64,000 bases of DNA from the NCBI GenBank assembly GCA_002336805.1, contig DDEZ01000002.1, forward strand, positions 372,001-436,000. Reading direction: 5' to 3'. This stretch comes from Bacteroidetes bacterium UBA1941. GTDB taxonomy: Bacteria > Bacteroidota > Bacteroidia > Chitinophagales > LD1. Under the pieces are notes generated by a model that worked only from the letters and a program-made list of their open reading frames with translations, did not search any database and had not been told where the DNA came from. A program made the translations under genes and the position numbers. How positions within the stretch are numbered: position 1 is the stretch's first letter; each line of letters starts with the position of its first letter. Positions 24,714-33,381 of the stretch are shown one piece after another.

Positions 24714-26150
24714 ATGAAGAAACTCCTGGCCTCGGCCCTCTTTCTGATCATTTTTTCGTCTGCTTTCTCCCAGCGTATCATAAACCGGGTCTATCTTACG
24801 TCATTTACCAAAGGACAGATAGACTCCATACTGGGCGCTAATGGTATACCAAACATATTTGGCACAGCATACGATATAGATGTTTATCGCATTATCTACA
24901 ATACGGTAAACTTTGATAGTACAGCTACTACAGCATCTGGTATGCTGGCTATACCCCACAATACTACCTGCCGTTTTCCGATGGCCTCGTATGAGCACGG
25001 TACTGTGACGGCCAAGCATGACGCACCGTCCTATCTCGGCGGGCAGGAGCCAGTGATAGGCATGGTCATGGCCTCGATAGGATACATAGTAGTAGAGCCG
25101 GACTACCTGGGTCTGGGAGATGGTCCGGGCATCCACCCGTATCAGCATGATGCTACGGAGGCCAGTGCGTCTATAGATATGCTGCGCTCGGCGCGTGAGT
25201 TTTGCGACTCTGCAGGTGTCAAGCAAAACGGTCAGCTTTTTCTGATGGGCTACTCTGAGGGAGGCCATGCCTGTATGGCCACGCATAAAGCTATAGAGCA
25301 GAAGCTGCATGGAGAGATGACTGTCACTGCCTCGGTGCCTATGTCCGGAGCCTATGATATGTCCGGTGTCATGATCAATAGGATGCTGACTGATACACCA
25401 TACTCCCAGCCGGCCTATCTGGCCTATCTCGTCATTTCGTGGAACCCTATATACCATCTTTGCGATTCATTCTCTCAGGCATTTGTACATCCCTATGACT
25501 CTATCCTACCCATACTGCTCAGCGGGAACTATGGCACCAATACGGTAAATAATGCAATGCCGAGTATCCCTAAGCACATCTTCACGAGGGCCGAGCTGGA
25601 TACTTTTGTCAATGACCCTAACTCTGTCATGCGCAGAGCCCTGAGGGACAATGACAATTTTGACTGGGCCCCCCAGGCACCTACCAGGGTGTTTTTCTGC
25701 CGGGGAGATAGCTATGTGCCGTTCCAGAATTCTGCCGTAGCGATCAATAAAATGAGGCAGAACGGGTGCGCAGACTGCGATACCATGGATATAAACCCTG
25801 ATCTGGACCACGTGCCTTGCGCCCAGTATTCTATCTTCCAGGCCAAGACGTTTTTTGACCGCTACAGATTTATAGATTGTGCTACCAGCGTGCAGGATAT
25901 CTCAGCTCAGGCTATCGTGTCAGTGTACCCTAGCCCTGCGCGTGATCGCTTCAATGTAGAGGTATACCAGGCAGGGGAGTTTGCCTCCGCATCTATGTAT
26001 GACGCTATGGGCAGACTAGTGAAAGCCGTAGCGCTCAATACCGGCGTCAATACCATCAGCACAGAGGCTCTGGCCACTGGCGTCTATATGGTGCGCGTCA
26101 GCGACGAAAAGGGCCTGAACAAGGTGACAAGGATCACGGTAGAAAAGTAG
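24714..26150 (+). CDS. Secreted alpha/beta hydrolase (lipase-like) with T9SS type A sorting domain
   Basis: Exported serine hydrolase, probably an esterase or lipase. Signal peptide MKKLLASALFLIIFSSAFS is cut before QRII (Gln at +1). The alpha/beta-hydrolase domain has the oxyanion-side motif YEHGT, DYLGLGDGPG and the nucleophile elbow GYSEGG (about 179-184), as in the secretory lipase LIP family; the Asp and His are likely in FCRGDSYVPF and NPDLDHVPC. Residues about 403-478 (SVYPSPARDRFNVEV, MYDAMGRLV, LATGVYMVRV) form a type A T9SS sorting domain with a Lys end. 478 residues is consistent with hydrolase plus sorting domain. Single gene. Confidence 0.85.
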   Translation: MKKLLASALFLIIFSSAFSQRIINRVYLTSFTKGQIDSILGANGIPNIFGTAYDIDVYRIIYNTVNFDSTATTASGMLAIPHNTTCRFPMASYEHGTVTAKHDAPSYLGGQEPVIGMVMASIGYIVVEPDYLGLGDGPGIHPYQHDATEASASIDMLRSAREFCDSAGVKQNGQLFLMGYSEGGHACMATHKAIEQKLHGEMTVTASVPMSGAYDMSGVMINRMLTDTPYSQPAYLAYLVISWNPIYHLCDSFSQAFVHPYDSILPILLSGNYGTNTVNNAMPSIPKHIFTRAELDTFVNDPNSVMRRALRDNDNFDWAPQAPTRVFFCRGDSYVPFQNSAVAINKMRQNGCADCDTMDINPDLDHVPCAQYSIFQAKTFFDRYRFIDCATSVQDISAQAIVSVYPSPARDRFNVEVYQAGEFASASMYDAMGRLVKAVALNTGVNTISTEALATGVYMVRVSDEKGLNKVTRITVEK

Positions 26151-26183
26151 GAGTGGAGCAAGGCCTCCGGGCTGTCAGCTACC

Positions 26184-26191
26184 TATTTTTG
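26184..26191 (+). promoter_or_regulatory. Candidate -7 box for the acyl-CoA dehydrogenase gene
   Basis: TATTTTTG (TAnnTTTG) ends 29 bases before the ATG; a second, weaker TATATTCG follows at 26193-26200. Confidence 0.4.
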
Positions 26192-26220
26192 CTATATTCG
26201 CCACACTAAATTTTTACGAT

Positions 26221-27360
26221 ATGGATTTCTCTCTGTCAGAAGAGCATAAGATGATACGCAAGGCCGCGAGTGACTTTGCCCAGAATGTATGCAAACCGGG
26301 TGTCATAGAGCGTGACTCTGAGCAGACCTGGCCTGCAGAGCAGGTGAAAGGAATGGCCGACCTGGGCTTCCTCGGTATGATGGTAGACCCTAAGTATGGT
26401 GGCGCAGGCCTCGATACCCTCAGCTACGTGATAGCACTGGAGGAAATATCTAAGATAGACAACTCCTCATCTGTACTCATGTCGGTCAATAACTCTCTCG
26501 TATGCTGGGGCCTGGAGAAGTTTGGTACCGAAGAGCAAAAAAAGAAATACCTCGAGCCACTGGCTAAAGGTGAGAAGATAGGTGCCTTCTGCCTGTCAGA
26601 GCCTGAGGCAGGTAGCGATGCTACCCACCAGCGCACTACCGCAGTAGACATGGGCGACCACTACATACTGAATGGTACGAAGAACTGGATCACAAACGGT
26701 GGCTGTGCCTCTGTATATCTGGTCATAGCACATACAGATCCATCTAAGGGATCAAAGGGCATCAATGTCCTGATCGTAGAGAAAGGCATGCCCGGATTCG
26801 TAGTAGGCAAGAAAGAAGATAAGCTGGGTATCCGCTCATCTGATACGCATACACTGCTCTTCAACGATGTGAAGGTGCCTAAGGAAAACCGCATCGGTGA
26901 AGATGGCTTCGGATTCAAGTTTGCTATGAAGACCCTGGCAGGTGGCCGTATCGGTATCGCTGCGCAGGCGCTCGGTATCGCTGCAGGTGCATATGAGCTC
27001 GCAGCGGCTTATGCCAAGCAGCGCTCAGCATTCGGCAAAGAGATCATCAACCATCAGGCTATCGCCTTCAAGCTGGCCGATATGGCCACTGAGATAGAGG
27101 CAGCCAGGCTCCTGGTATACAAAGCTGCCGCACAGAAAGATGCCGGCGAAAACTATGATATCTCCAGCTCTATGGCCAAGGTATTTGCATCTGAGGTAGC
27201 CATGAAGACTACCGTAGAGGCAGTACAGATACACGGCGGCTATGGCTATGTAAAAGAATACCACGTAGAGCGCCTCATGCGCGATGCCAAGATCACCCAG
27301 ATATACGAGGGCACCTCTGAGGTACAGCGTATCGTGATCTCCCGCAGCGTGCTGGCCTGA
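26221..27360 (+). CDS. Acyl-CoA dehydrogenase (short-chain type)
   Basis: FAD enzyme of fatty-acid or amino-acid oxidation, making trans-2-enoyl-CoA. Contains the family signatures CLSEPEAGSDATHQRTTA (about 124-141), WITNGG, RAAFGK-like RSAFGKEI, QIHGGYGYVKEY and the catalytic Glu363 in QIYEGTSEVQRIVISR. The Glu placed in YEGT is the position of short- and medium-chain enzymes. 379 residues, normal. Codons are strongly biased toward the most-used set (e.g. repeated GGT, ATC, GTA), suggesting high expression. Monocistronic: own promoter box and a strong terminator at 27381-27408. Confidence 0.95.
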   Translation: MDFSLSEEHKMIRKAASDFAQNVCKPGVIERDSEQTWPAEQVKGMADLGFLGMMVDPKYGGAGLDTLSYVIALEEISKIDNSSSVLMSVNNSLVCWGLEKFGTEEQKKKYLEPLAKGEKIGAFCLSEPEAGSDATHQRTTAVDMGDHYILNGTKNWITNGGCASVYLVIAHTDPSKGSKGINVLIVEKGMPGFVVGKKEDKLGIRSSDTHTLLFNDVKVPKENRIGEDGFGFKFAMKTLAGGRIGIAAQALGIAAGAYELAAAYAKQRSAFGKEIINHQAIAFKLADMATEIEAARLLVYKAAAQKDAGENYDISSSMAKVFASEVAMKTTVEAVQIHGGYGYVKEYHVERLMRDAKITQIYEGTSEVQRIVISRSVLA

Positions 27361-27380
27361 TCATAAAGACATATTAAAAG

Positions 27381-27408
27381 ATCTTTAGGCACTCCCTAAA
27401 GATTTTTT
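27381..27408 (+). terminator. Rho-independent terminator of the acyl-CoA dehydrogenase gene
   Basis: ATCTTTAGG (27381-27389) and CCTAAAGAT (27395-27403) form a perfect 9-bp stem with loop CACTC, followed by T6. Confidence 0.85.
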
Positions 27409-27412
27409 AATC

Positions 27413-27448
27413 TAAATTTGGTTTATATTATAAACTAGTTTACGTTTG
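27413..27448 (+). promoter_or_regulatory. Promoter with overlapping palindromic operator
   Basis: TTTG at 27417-27420 (-33) and TACGTTTG at 27441-27448 (-7) with a 20-base spacer. The spacer contains GTTTATATTATAAAC (27421-27435, 7-bp arms around one T) and TAAACTAGTTTA (27431-27442, perfect 12-bp palindrome), giving three GTTTA half-sites in alternating orientation. The site lies between the two promoter elements, so a bound protein would exclude RNA polymerase. The winged-helix regulator encoded as second gene of the operon is the obvious candidate. Confidence 0.6.
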
Positions 27449-27477
27449 CACTGCCATTCAAACTAAAACCAACAATC

Positions 27478-28068
27478 ATGACACAAGAAAAACAAATGAC
27501 CCACGAGGAGAGCCTGGAGCTCATACAGTCTATGATCAATACAGCTCGCAACAAGGTAGCTGATGATGGTTTCCACCTCATCCTGTGGGGAGTGCTGGTG
27601 ATCATCTGCTGCCTGCTCAATTATTTCCTGCTATACGCCGGCTATGGCAATATGGCCGGTCTCCCATGGCTTTTCATGCCAGTGGTAGGCGTGCCTATCG
27701 GCATCATCTATGAGCGCAGGTTTCGCGGCAGTGGCGGCGTGCGTACAGTGGTAGATACCAATGTGAAATACCTCTGGTGGTCCTATGGCTTTGGCCTCTT
27801 CTTAGTTATCACCTATAGTGTCAATATACATACCTCACCAGTACCTTTTATACTGATGATCACCGGTATGGTCACCTTGGCATCGGGCCTCATGCTCCGC
27901 TTCCGTCCTATGATGGCCGGTGGTATCGTGTTCTTCATCCTTACCCTCGTCTGCCTGTGGGTACAGCCGGTAGACCAGCTACTGCTGGAGGCATTGGGAG
28001 TATTGCTGGGATATATCATACCTGGTATTATCTTGCGCCGCCTATCCAAATCGCAAGCCGATGTTTAA
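27478..28068 (+). CDS. Polytopic membrane protein of unknown function
   Basis: 196 residues. The first 35 residues are charged and cytoplasmic-looking (THEESLELIQSMINTARNKV), followed by about six hydrophobic segments between 36 and 186. No catalytic motif recognised. Genes of this layout, a small membrane protein followed by a winged-helix regulator, recur in Bacteroidota. The stop codon overlaps the next gene by 8 bases, so the two are translated together. Promoter and operator at 27413-27448. Function unknown; a membrane partner or target of the regulator is only an inference. Confidence 0.85.
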   Translation: MTQEKQMTHEESLELIQSMINTARNKVADDGFHLILWGVLVIICCLLNYFLLYAGYGNMAGLPWLFMPVVGVPIGIIYERRFRGSGGVRTVVDTNVKYLWWSYGFGLFLVITYSVNIHTSPVPFILMITGMVTLASGLMLRFRPMMAGGIVFFILTLVCLWVQPVDQLLLEALGVLLGYIIPGIILRRLSKSQADV

Positions 28069-28348
28069 ACCGCTGGACCCCCTACTGCACTCAGAGCTCC
28101 GGCTCGCCGTGATGTCACTGCTCATCAGTGTGCAGGAGGCAGACTTTTCCTTTCTCAAAGAAAAGACGGGTGCTACAGCAGGCAATCTCAGTGTGCAGCT
28201 CAATAAACTGGCCGAGGGCGGCTACCTGACCATAGAGAAATCTTTCAAGGGCAACTACCCCCAGACCACCTGCCGTATCACCAAGTCCGGGATCAAAGCT
28301 TTCGAGGATTATGTCAATGCACTCAAGTCATACATAGGGAAGAAGTAG
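28061..28348 (+). CDS. Winged-helix transcriptional regulator (MarR/ArsR-like)
   Basis: 95-residue DNA-binding protein of the small winged-helix type (PF13601-like). Helix-turn-helix spans about 25-55 (FLKEKTGATAGNLSVQLNKL), then the wing (GGYLTIEKSF and TTCRITKSGIKAFEDYV). No ligand or metal-binding Cys cluster, so not a classical ArsR metal sensor. It overlaps the upstream membrane-protein gene by 8 bases, and the operon promoter contains paired GTTTA palindromes suited to a dimeric winged-helix protein, so autoregulation is likely. Confidence 0.88.
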   Translation: MFKPLDPLLHSELRLAVMSLLISVQEADFSFLKEKTGATAGNLSVQLNKLAEGGYLTIEKSFKGNYPQTTCRITKSGIKAFEDYVNALKSYIGKK

Positions 28349-28384
28349 GGTAAGCCAAAAAAAGTAAAAGCTGTTATTACTTTT

Positions 28385-28392
28385 TATATTTG
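28385..28392 (+). promoter_or_regulatory. Candidate -7 box for the DUF4476 gene
   Basis: TATATTTG (TAnnTTTG), 57 bases before the ATG at 28450. Confidence 0.4.
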
Positions 28393-28449
28393 GTACGATT
28401 GTTACATCCTCCGTGATATAACCAATTCAATTACTTAAAACACCCACAA

Positions 28450-29370
28450 ATGAAGAAGCTTACACTCCTCATGAGCTGTATCCTGATCTATACTGCCACC
28501 ATGGCGCAGATGATCAACTCCACACTCACTATTTTCTCTGAAGAAGGCCACAAGTTTTACCTCATCCTGAATGGTACCCGGATGAATGATAAACCTGAGA
28601 CCAATATCCGCCTGCAAAACCTGACGCAGCCATACTACAACTGCAAAGTGATCTTTGATGACAAGGCACTCGGTGAGGTCAGCAAAAACTACCTGCCTGT
28701 GACTGAGGCCGGCAGCCAGACCCAGTCTGCAGACGTGACCTACAAGATCAAGTCAGATAAGAATGGCAAGCAGGTGCTCAGGTTCTTCTCTGCTACTCCG
28801 GTAGTAGTCACAGCTACACCAGTGATACCGTCTGACGTAGTAGTGTACAACTATGGTACTACAGTACCCGTGGTACAGACCACTGTCACCGAGACCACCA
28901 CTACCACTGCCGGCGGCAATGGTGCCAATGTAGGCGTAAACATGGGCGGTATGGGTGTGAACATGAACGTCAATATCAACGACCCTAACTACACGCAGCA
29001 TACTACGACTACTACTACCTATACCACCACTACTACCAGCTCTACACCACCGCCACCCGCGCAGCAGATCGAGGGACCATGCGCACACCCTATGACCAAC
29101 CCTGACTACCAGTCAGCCAAGGCATCTATCAATAGCATCAGCTTCGATGATACCAAGCTCAAGACCGCCAAGAACGTAGCAGCCAGCAACTGCCTCTACG
29201 CAAACCAGATAGCAGACATCTGCCGCCTCTTCAGCTTCGATGAAAGCAAGCTCGACTTCGCCAAATATGCCTACGCCTACTGCTACGACCAGAAGAACTA
29301 CTTCAAGGTAACTGACGTCTTTCAGTTTGACTCTAGTAAGGAGGAACTGATGAGGTATACGCAACGCTAA
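28450..29370 (+). CDS. Secreted DUF4476 protein with Thr-rich linker
   Basis: 306 residues. Signal peptide MKKLTLLMSCILIYTATMA cut before QMIN (Gln at +1). N-terminal beta-rich part (about 25-120), then a low-complexity region at about 130-205: TETTTTTAGG, a Gly/Asn/Met stretch (NVGVNMGGMGVNMNVNI) and a Thr tract, ending in PPPPAQQ. The last about 90 residues (SAKASINSISFDDTKLKTAK, ICRLFSFDESKLDFAKYAY) are DUF4476: paired helices with the F-D-x-x-K-L pattern. DUF4476 is widespread in Bacteroidota and has no proven function. Strong terminator follows. Confidence 0.88.
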   Translation: MKKLTLLMSCILIYTATMAQMINSTLTIFSEEGHKFYLILNGTRMNDKPETNIRLQNLTQPYYNCKVIFDDKALGEVSKNYLPVTEAGSQTQSADVTYKIKSDKNGKQVLRFFSATPVVVTATPVIPSDVVVYNYGTTVPVVQTTVTETTTTTAGGNGANVGVNMGGMGVNMNVNINDPNYTQHTTTTTTYTTTTTSSTPPPPAQQIEGPCAHPMTNPDYQSAKASINSISFDDTKLKTAKNVAASNCLYANQIADICRLFSFDESKLDFAKYAYAYCYDQKNYFKVTDVFQFDSSKEELMRYTQR

Positions 29371-29391
29371 GAAATCGCAATAAGACAACGG

Positions 29392-29430
29392 AAATGGGAT
29401 TACCACCTGATGGTAATCCCATTTTTCTTT
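29392..29430 (+). terminator. Rho-independent terminator after the DUF4476 gene
   Basis: AAATGGGATTACCA (29392-29405) pairs perfectly over 14 bp with TGGTAATCCCATTT (29411-29424), loop CCTGA, then TTCTTT. Confidence 0.9.
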
Positions 29431-29479
29431 GTGACATAGCTATGACACTTTGATAGGAAAAGTCTCCTATCTTAATATC

Positions 29480-30346
29480 ATGAACAGAGAACTTTTACTA
29501 TTAATTCTCCTTTCTCCCGTAGTATGTTTCGCTCAATCCTGGGCGCCTATCGGAGCAAAATGGACCTATACCCAAACTACATCAAATCCCTATTACACGA
29601 CCTACACTACTTTTGAGTCCATGGCAGATACCGTGGTGGGCGGACAAAGTTGCCATATGATGAAAGAAACCCTGCGTACGGGACCATCCTCATCTACTAT
29701 CTCTTTTTACTACACGTACGCCGATAGCGGCTATGTCTATACCTGGCAGCAATCCCGGTGGTGTACCCACTTTAATTTTAATGCTCAGGTAGGAGATAGT
29801 TTTATGGTAGCTTGTCAGACTGAAGCAAGGATAAGATCAATAGATACCATAAATATCAACGGGCATTTACGACGGGTTTTTTGGTATGATGCGGGTAGCA
29901 TGGTAGCTGAGTTTAGTGGATATGTCATAGAAGGTATCGGGCATACCATTAGTATGTTTCCTACCAGTGATAACTCTGGCTTTGCCTCACCTCTCAGATG
30001 CTATGAGGATACTGCTATCGGTCTTTACAAAAGCACATACGCGGGTCTGGACGGTACGCAGGCGTGTGAAGAGACAATAGACAGGACAGCCATCAAACTG
30101 GTAGAGGGCGACGCATCTATGGCAGTAGCTCCTGTCCTAATCACAGAAGGATGGACCCGCGTCTCTGTTTCGGCACCTACAGAAGTCACCCTGTATGCTA
30201 TCACAGGTCAGTTAATATGGCATCAAAAAGTAACAAATGACTATCAGCTTGATCTGACATCCTATCAGGACGGGCAGTACATTGTCAGTCTTACGCAAGG
30301 TAGCACTGCCACGCACACTGCGCGGATCATCAAGATAAGCGAATAG
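29480..30346 (+). CDS. Secreted protein with T9SS type A-like C-terminal domain
   Basis: 288 residues from ATG 29480; an in-frame TTG at 29450 would add a non-signal-like extension. Signal peptide MNRELLLLILLSPVVCFA cut before QSWAP (Gln at +1). The body is beta-rich with many Thr, Ser and Tyr; no catalytic motif recognised. The last 75 residues (VSVSAPTEVTLYAITGQLIWHQ ... QYIVSLTQG) have the strand pattern of type A sorting domains (hydrophobic strands, G-Q-L-I-W, G-Q-Y-I-V). Codon usage is less biased than in neighbours (more AAT, ACT, GAT), suggesting low expression or a different history. Tail-to-tail with lysS, 3 bases apart. Confidence 0.8.
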   Translation: MNRELLLLILLSPVVCFAQSWAPIGAKWTYTQTTSNPYYTTYTTFESMADTVVGGQSCHMMKETLRTGPSSSTISFYYTYADSGYVYTWQQSRWCTHFNFNAQVGDSFMVACQTEARIRSIDTININGHLRRVFWYDAGSMVAEFSGYVIEGIGHTISMFPTSDNSGFASPLRCYEDTAIGLYKSTYAGLDGTQACEETIDRTAIKLVEGDASMAVAPVLITEGWTRVSVSAPTEVTLYAITGQLIWHQKVTNDYQLDLTSYQDGQYIVSLTQGSTATHTARIIKISE

Positions 30347-30349
30347 CTT

Positions 30350-31900
30350 TTAGCTCGTCAGATTCTCTGGCCTCATCTGAGGGAAGAAGAGCACCTCCTG
30401 TATTGTAGGCTGGTTGGTCATGAGCATGCAGAGGCGGTCTATGCCGATACCTATACCCGCAGTAGGCGGCATGCCATACTCCAGTGCGCGGAGGAAGTCA
30501 TAGTCTATGAACATCGCCTCATCATCGCCACGCTCCATCAGCCGCACCTGCTCCTCAAAGCGGGCCCGCTGGTCCAGCGGATCATTCAGTTCGCTGTACG
30601 CATTGCCTATCTCCTGGCCATTCACCATGAGCTCAAAGCGCTCTACGAGGCCCGGCTTGCTACGGTGCTTCTTCGTCAGCGGGCTCATCTCCTCAGGGTA
30701 GTCAGTGATGAAGGTCGGCTGTATATAGTTCTTCTCACACTTAGCGCTGAAGAGTTCATCTATCAGCTTGCCCTTGCCCATTGTCTTGTCTACCTCCAGG
30801 TGCAGTGACTTGCAGACGTCATAGATCTGGTCCTCGGTCATGCCGCTCACATCGTGGCCGGTATGCTCCTTGATCGCATCATAGATCGTGATCCGCTTAA
30901 ATGGTGCCTTGAAGTTGATCTTATTATCACCCACCGTGAGTTCGGTCGTGCCATGCATACCTGTCGCCACCTTCTCCAGCATCCGCTCGGTAAAGTCCAT
31001 CATCCAGATATAATCCTTGTATGCTACATAGAACTCCAGGATCGTAAACTCCGGATTGTGCTTGCGGCTCATGCCCTCATTACGGAAGTTGCGGCTGAAC
31101 TCATACACAAAATCAAAACCACCTACGATCAGTCGCTTCAGGTATAGCTCATTGGCGATACGCAGGTAGAGCTGTGTATCCAGCGCATTGTGATGCGTGA
31201 TGAATGGACGCGCAGCTGCGCCACCCGGTATGCTCTGCAGCACCGGTGTATCTACCTCCACACCGCCATGCTCATTCAGGAAGTCGCGGATCGTCTTCAC
31301 CATCTGCGTACGCTTCAGAAATGTCTCCTTCACATCAGGATTGACCACGAGGTCCACATAGCGCTGCCTCCAGCGCAGCTCCGGATCGGTAAAGGCGTCA
31401 AACACCTCACCGTCTTTCTCCTTCACCACAGGCATCGGGCGCAGCGCCTTGCCCAGCACCTTAAACTCCCTCACGCGGATCGATGTTTCACCTGTCTTGG
31501 TCACAAAGGCTTCACCCTTCACGCCTATGAAATCACCGAGGTCGAGCAGACCCTTGATCACATTATTGTAGAGTGATTTGTCCTCACCCGGGCAGATATT
31601 ATCTATCGAGATGAAGAGTTGTATACGCGTCGTATTGTCCAGTATCTTGATAAAGGTCACCTTGCCCTTGGCATTGATGCTCATGATACGGCCGGCTATG
31701 CTGATGTTCTTATAGCCCTCTACTTCGTGCACCTCCTCGCCGGGATGTGCTGCTTTATGTTTCTCTACAGCTTCGAGTATATCCTTAGCAGTCGCATTGA
31801 CCTCCCACATAGGGGCAGGATACGGGTCTATACCAGCCTCTATCAGGCCCTTTAGTTTGTCGCGGCGTGCGATCTCCTGATCATTTAGATGCTCACTCAT
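30350..31900 (-). CDS. lysS: Lysyl-tRNA synthetase (class II)
   Basis: Charges tRNA-Lys. Start at ATG 31900 (MSEHLNDQEIARRDKL); an upstream in-frame start at 31969 would add a sequence without homology to the family. N-terminal OB-fold anticodon domain (ISIAGRIMSINAKGKVTF), class II motif 1 around VEVDTPVLQSIPGGAAARPF, motif 2 in FSRNFRNEGMSRKHNPEF and motif 3 GIGIGIDRLCMLMT. 516 residues, normal. Single gene between a T9SS protein and a divergent exonuclease. Confidence 0.97.
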   Translation of the reverse strand: MSEHLNDQEIARRDKLKGLIEAGIDPYPAPMWEVNATAKDILEAVEKHKAAHPGEEVHEVEGYKNISIAGRIMSINAKGKVTFIKILDNTTRIQLFISIDNICPGEDKSLYNNVIKGLLDLGDFIGVKGEAFVTKTGETSIRVREFKVLGKALRPMPVVKEKDGEVFDAFTDPELRWRQRYVDLVVNPDVKETFLKRTQMVKTIRDFLNEHGGVEVDTPVLQSIPGGAAARPFITHHNALDTQLYLRIANELYLKRLIVGGFDFVYEFSRNFRNEGMSRKHNPEFTILEFYVAYKDYIWMMDFTERMLEKVATGMHGTTELTVGDNKINFKAPFKRITIYDAIKEHTGHDVSGMTEDQIYDVCKSLHLEVDKTMGKGKLIDELFSAKCEKNYIQPTFITDYPEEMSPLTKKHRSKPGLVERFELMVNGQEIGNAYSELNDPLDQRARFEEQVRLMERGDDEAMFIDYDFLRALEYGMPPTAGIGIGIDRLCMLMTNQPTIQEVLFFPQMRPENLTS

Positions 31901-32026
31901 ATATATGAAAATTTGGGAGGGTGAATATAAGAAATAGACATGAGACGATAGATGAGAGACACCAGACAAATGCAGGAACAGCCTTAATTCAGGACTTTTT
32001 ATACTTTCATTTTAAAATCATCTGTC

Positions 32027-32770
32027 GTGCTGCTGCAAAACGGCTACCTGCGCAACCTCCTTTTCCTCGATATAGAGACTGTGCCCCGCCTCGGCTCCTG
32101 GCAGGAACTGCCCGATGCCGAGAAGGACCTCTGGGCCATCAAGCACGCTACACTCAAGATACCTGATGAGACCGCAGAGGAGGGCTACCTCAAACGCGCC
32201 GGTGTCTACTCTGAGTTTGCCAAAGTGATCTGCCTCTCCATCGGTTTCTTCTGGTATGACCGCGAGGCCAATGCCGACACCTTTCGCCTGCGCTCTATCT
32301 ATGGCGATGACGAGCAGCAGCTACTGTCAGATGTAGTGATGCTGTTCAATCGGCACTTTCCCAATCCCGACCGGTTCAAATTCTCGGGCCACAACATAAA
32401 GGAATTTGACATCCCCTTCCTCTGCCGCCGCATGGTGATCAATAACCTGCGCCTGCCGGCCCTCTTTGATATCTCCGGCAAGAAGCCCTGGGAGACAGAG
32501 ATGGTAGACACGCTCCAGCTCTGGAAGTTTGGAGACAATAAGAACTACACCTCTCTGAAGCTGCTCACACATGTACTCGGCATCCCCAGCCCCAAGGAGG
32601 ACATAGAGGGCAAAGACGTCTGCATGGTCTACTATGAGCAGCAGGGGCTGAAGCGGATCGTAGAATACTGCCAGCGTGATGTAGTGACTGTAGCCCGCCT
32701 TCTCATGCGCTTCCGCTATGAGACAGACTTTCTGGAGGACAAGGATGTCATCATTGCCACACAATTGTGA
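32027..32770 (+). CDS. 3'-5' exonuclease of the PolB-like (DEDDy) family
   Basis: 247-residue nuclease resembling the proofreading domain of family B polymerases (PF10108 type). Exo I FLDIETVP supplies Asp15 and Glu17, exo II GHNIKEFDIPFLCRRM the second Asp, and exo III YCQRDVVTVARL (about 213) the Tyr and Asp of the DEDDy set, so it should be active. It starts with GTG at 32027; no ATG is available before the first motif. No polymerase domain. Role in DNA repair or RNA processing is inferred. Divergent from lysS, spacer 126 bp. Confidence 0.88.
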   Translation: MLLQNGYLRNLLFLDIETVPRLGSWQELPDAEKDLWAIKHATLKIPDETAEEGYLKRAGVYSEFAKVICLSIGFFWYDREANADTFRLRSIYGDDEQQLLSDVVMLFNRHFPNPDRFKFSGHNIKEFDIPFLCRRMVINNLRLPALFDISGKKPWETEMVDTLQLWKFGDNKNYTSLKLLTHVLGIPSPKEDIEGKDVCMVYYEQQGLKRIVEYCQRDVVTVARLLMRFRYETDFLEDKDVIIATQL

Positions 32771-32844
32771 TGTGACCGCATAGGGATAGTCACTCCGTTA
32801 TCGCAACAGTTTAAAAATCTTAGTAAAATGAGGAGCAGCGGCTA

Positions 32845-33381
32845 CTACCGCACTGCTGTCTGTGTCCTGAGCGCTCTATCATGCTGCTCAGCGTGGCCGT
32901 GGACAGTAGTATTGATATATTCCGGTAGGGAGATTTCAGCTCCGGGGGATGTTTTTGACGCTTGCGCGGTTTTTGTTTTTGAACCGGAGAGGGGTTTCTC
33001 ATTTATGGGCTGTGATAGCTCATCACGGAGGTGTGACGGTAGCTCATTTTCCTCTTTGGTGTTGTAGCCATAGTTGTTTCTCAAAATGAAATGGCAGGTG
33101 GAGGCGTTCATCCTTTTGTAGAGCGCACCTTCTTCCAGTTTGCAGATAAAGATCTGCTCGATGTAGTAGATGCGGTCCATTACCTCTTCGTCATTTTCCC
33201 ATTTCTTTTTCCAGTAGCTCCAGAGCTGCTTGTAGCAGCGCGCCCGTAGCAAGGCCTGGGAGAGGGTGTCGCAGATGGAGAATTCATCAAGGGCAATGGC
33301 TTCTATTTTGTCGAGAAACTGGAGTGTTTTCTCGCGGGTCCATTTGGAGGCGTTTTGGTTGCCGAGTTGTGTGGAGGACAT
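32845..33381 (-). CDS. Phage terminase small-subunit-like protein (orphan)
   Basis: 178 residues. The N-terminus GNQNASKW, a helical block that selects targets (FSICDTLSQALLRARCYKQLWSY), the middle helices and the segment ATSCHFILRN-like STCHFILRNNYGYNTKEE are the pattern of Bacteroidota phage small terminase subunits (domain ending in a variant of LKNNHGY). The C-terminal about 60 residues are polar, basic and probably disordered. No large terminase, portal or capsid gene lies near it, and the flanks are repeat-filled noncoding DNA. So it is either a remnant of a lost prophage or a host protein built on this DNA-binding fold. Family assignment is by pattern only. Confidence 0.55.
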   Translation of the reverse strand: MSSTQLGNQNASKWTREKTLQFLDKIEAIALDEFSICDTLSQALLRARCYKQLWSYWKKKWENDEEVMDRIYYIEQIFICKLEEGALYKRMNASTCHFILRNNYGYNTKEENELPSHLRDELSQPINEKPLSGSKTKTAQASKTSPGAEISLPEYINTTVHGHAEQHDRALRTQTAVR

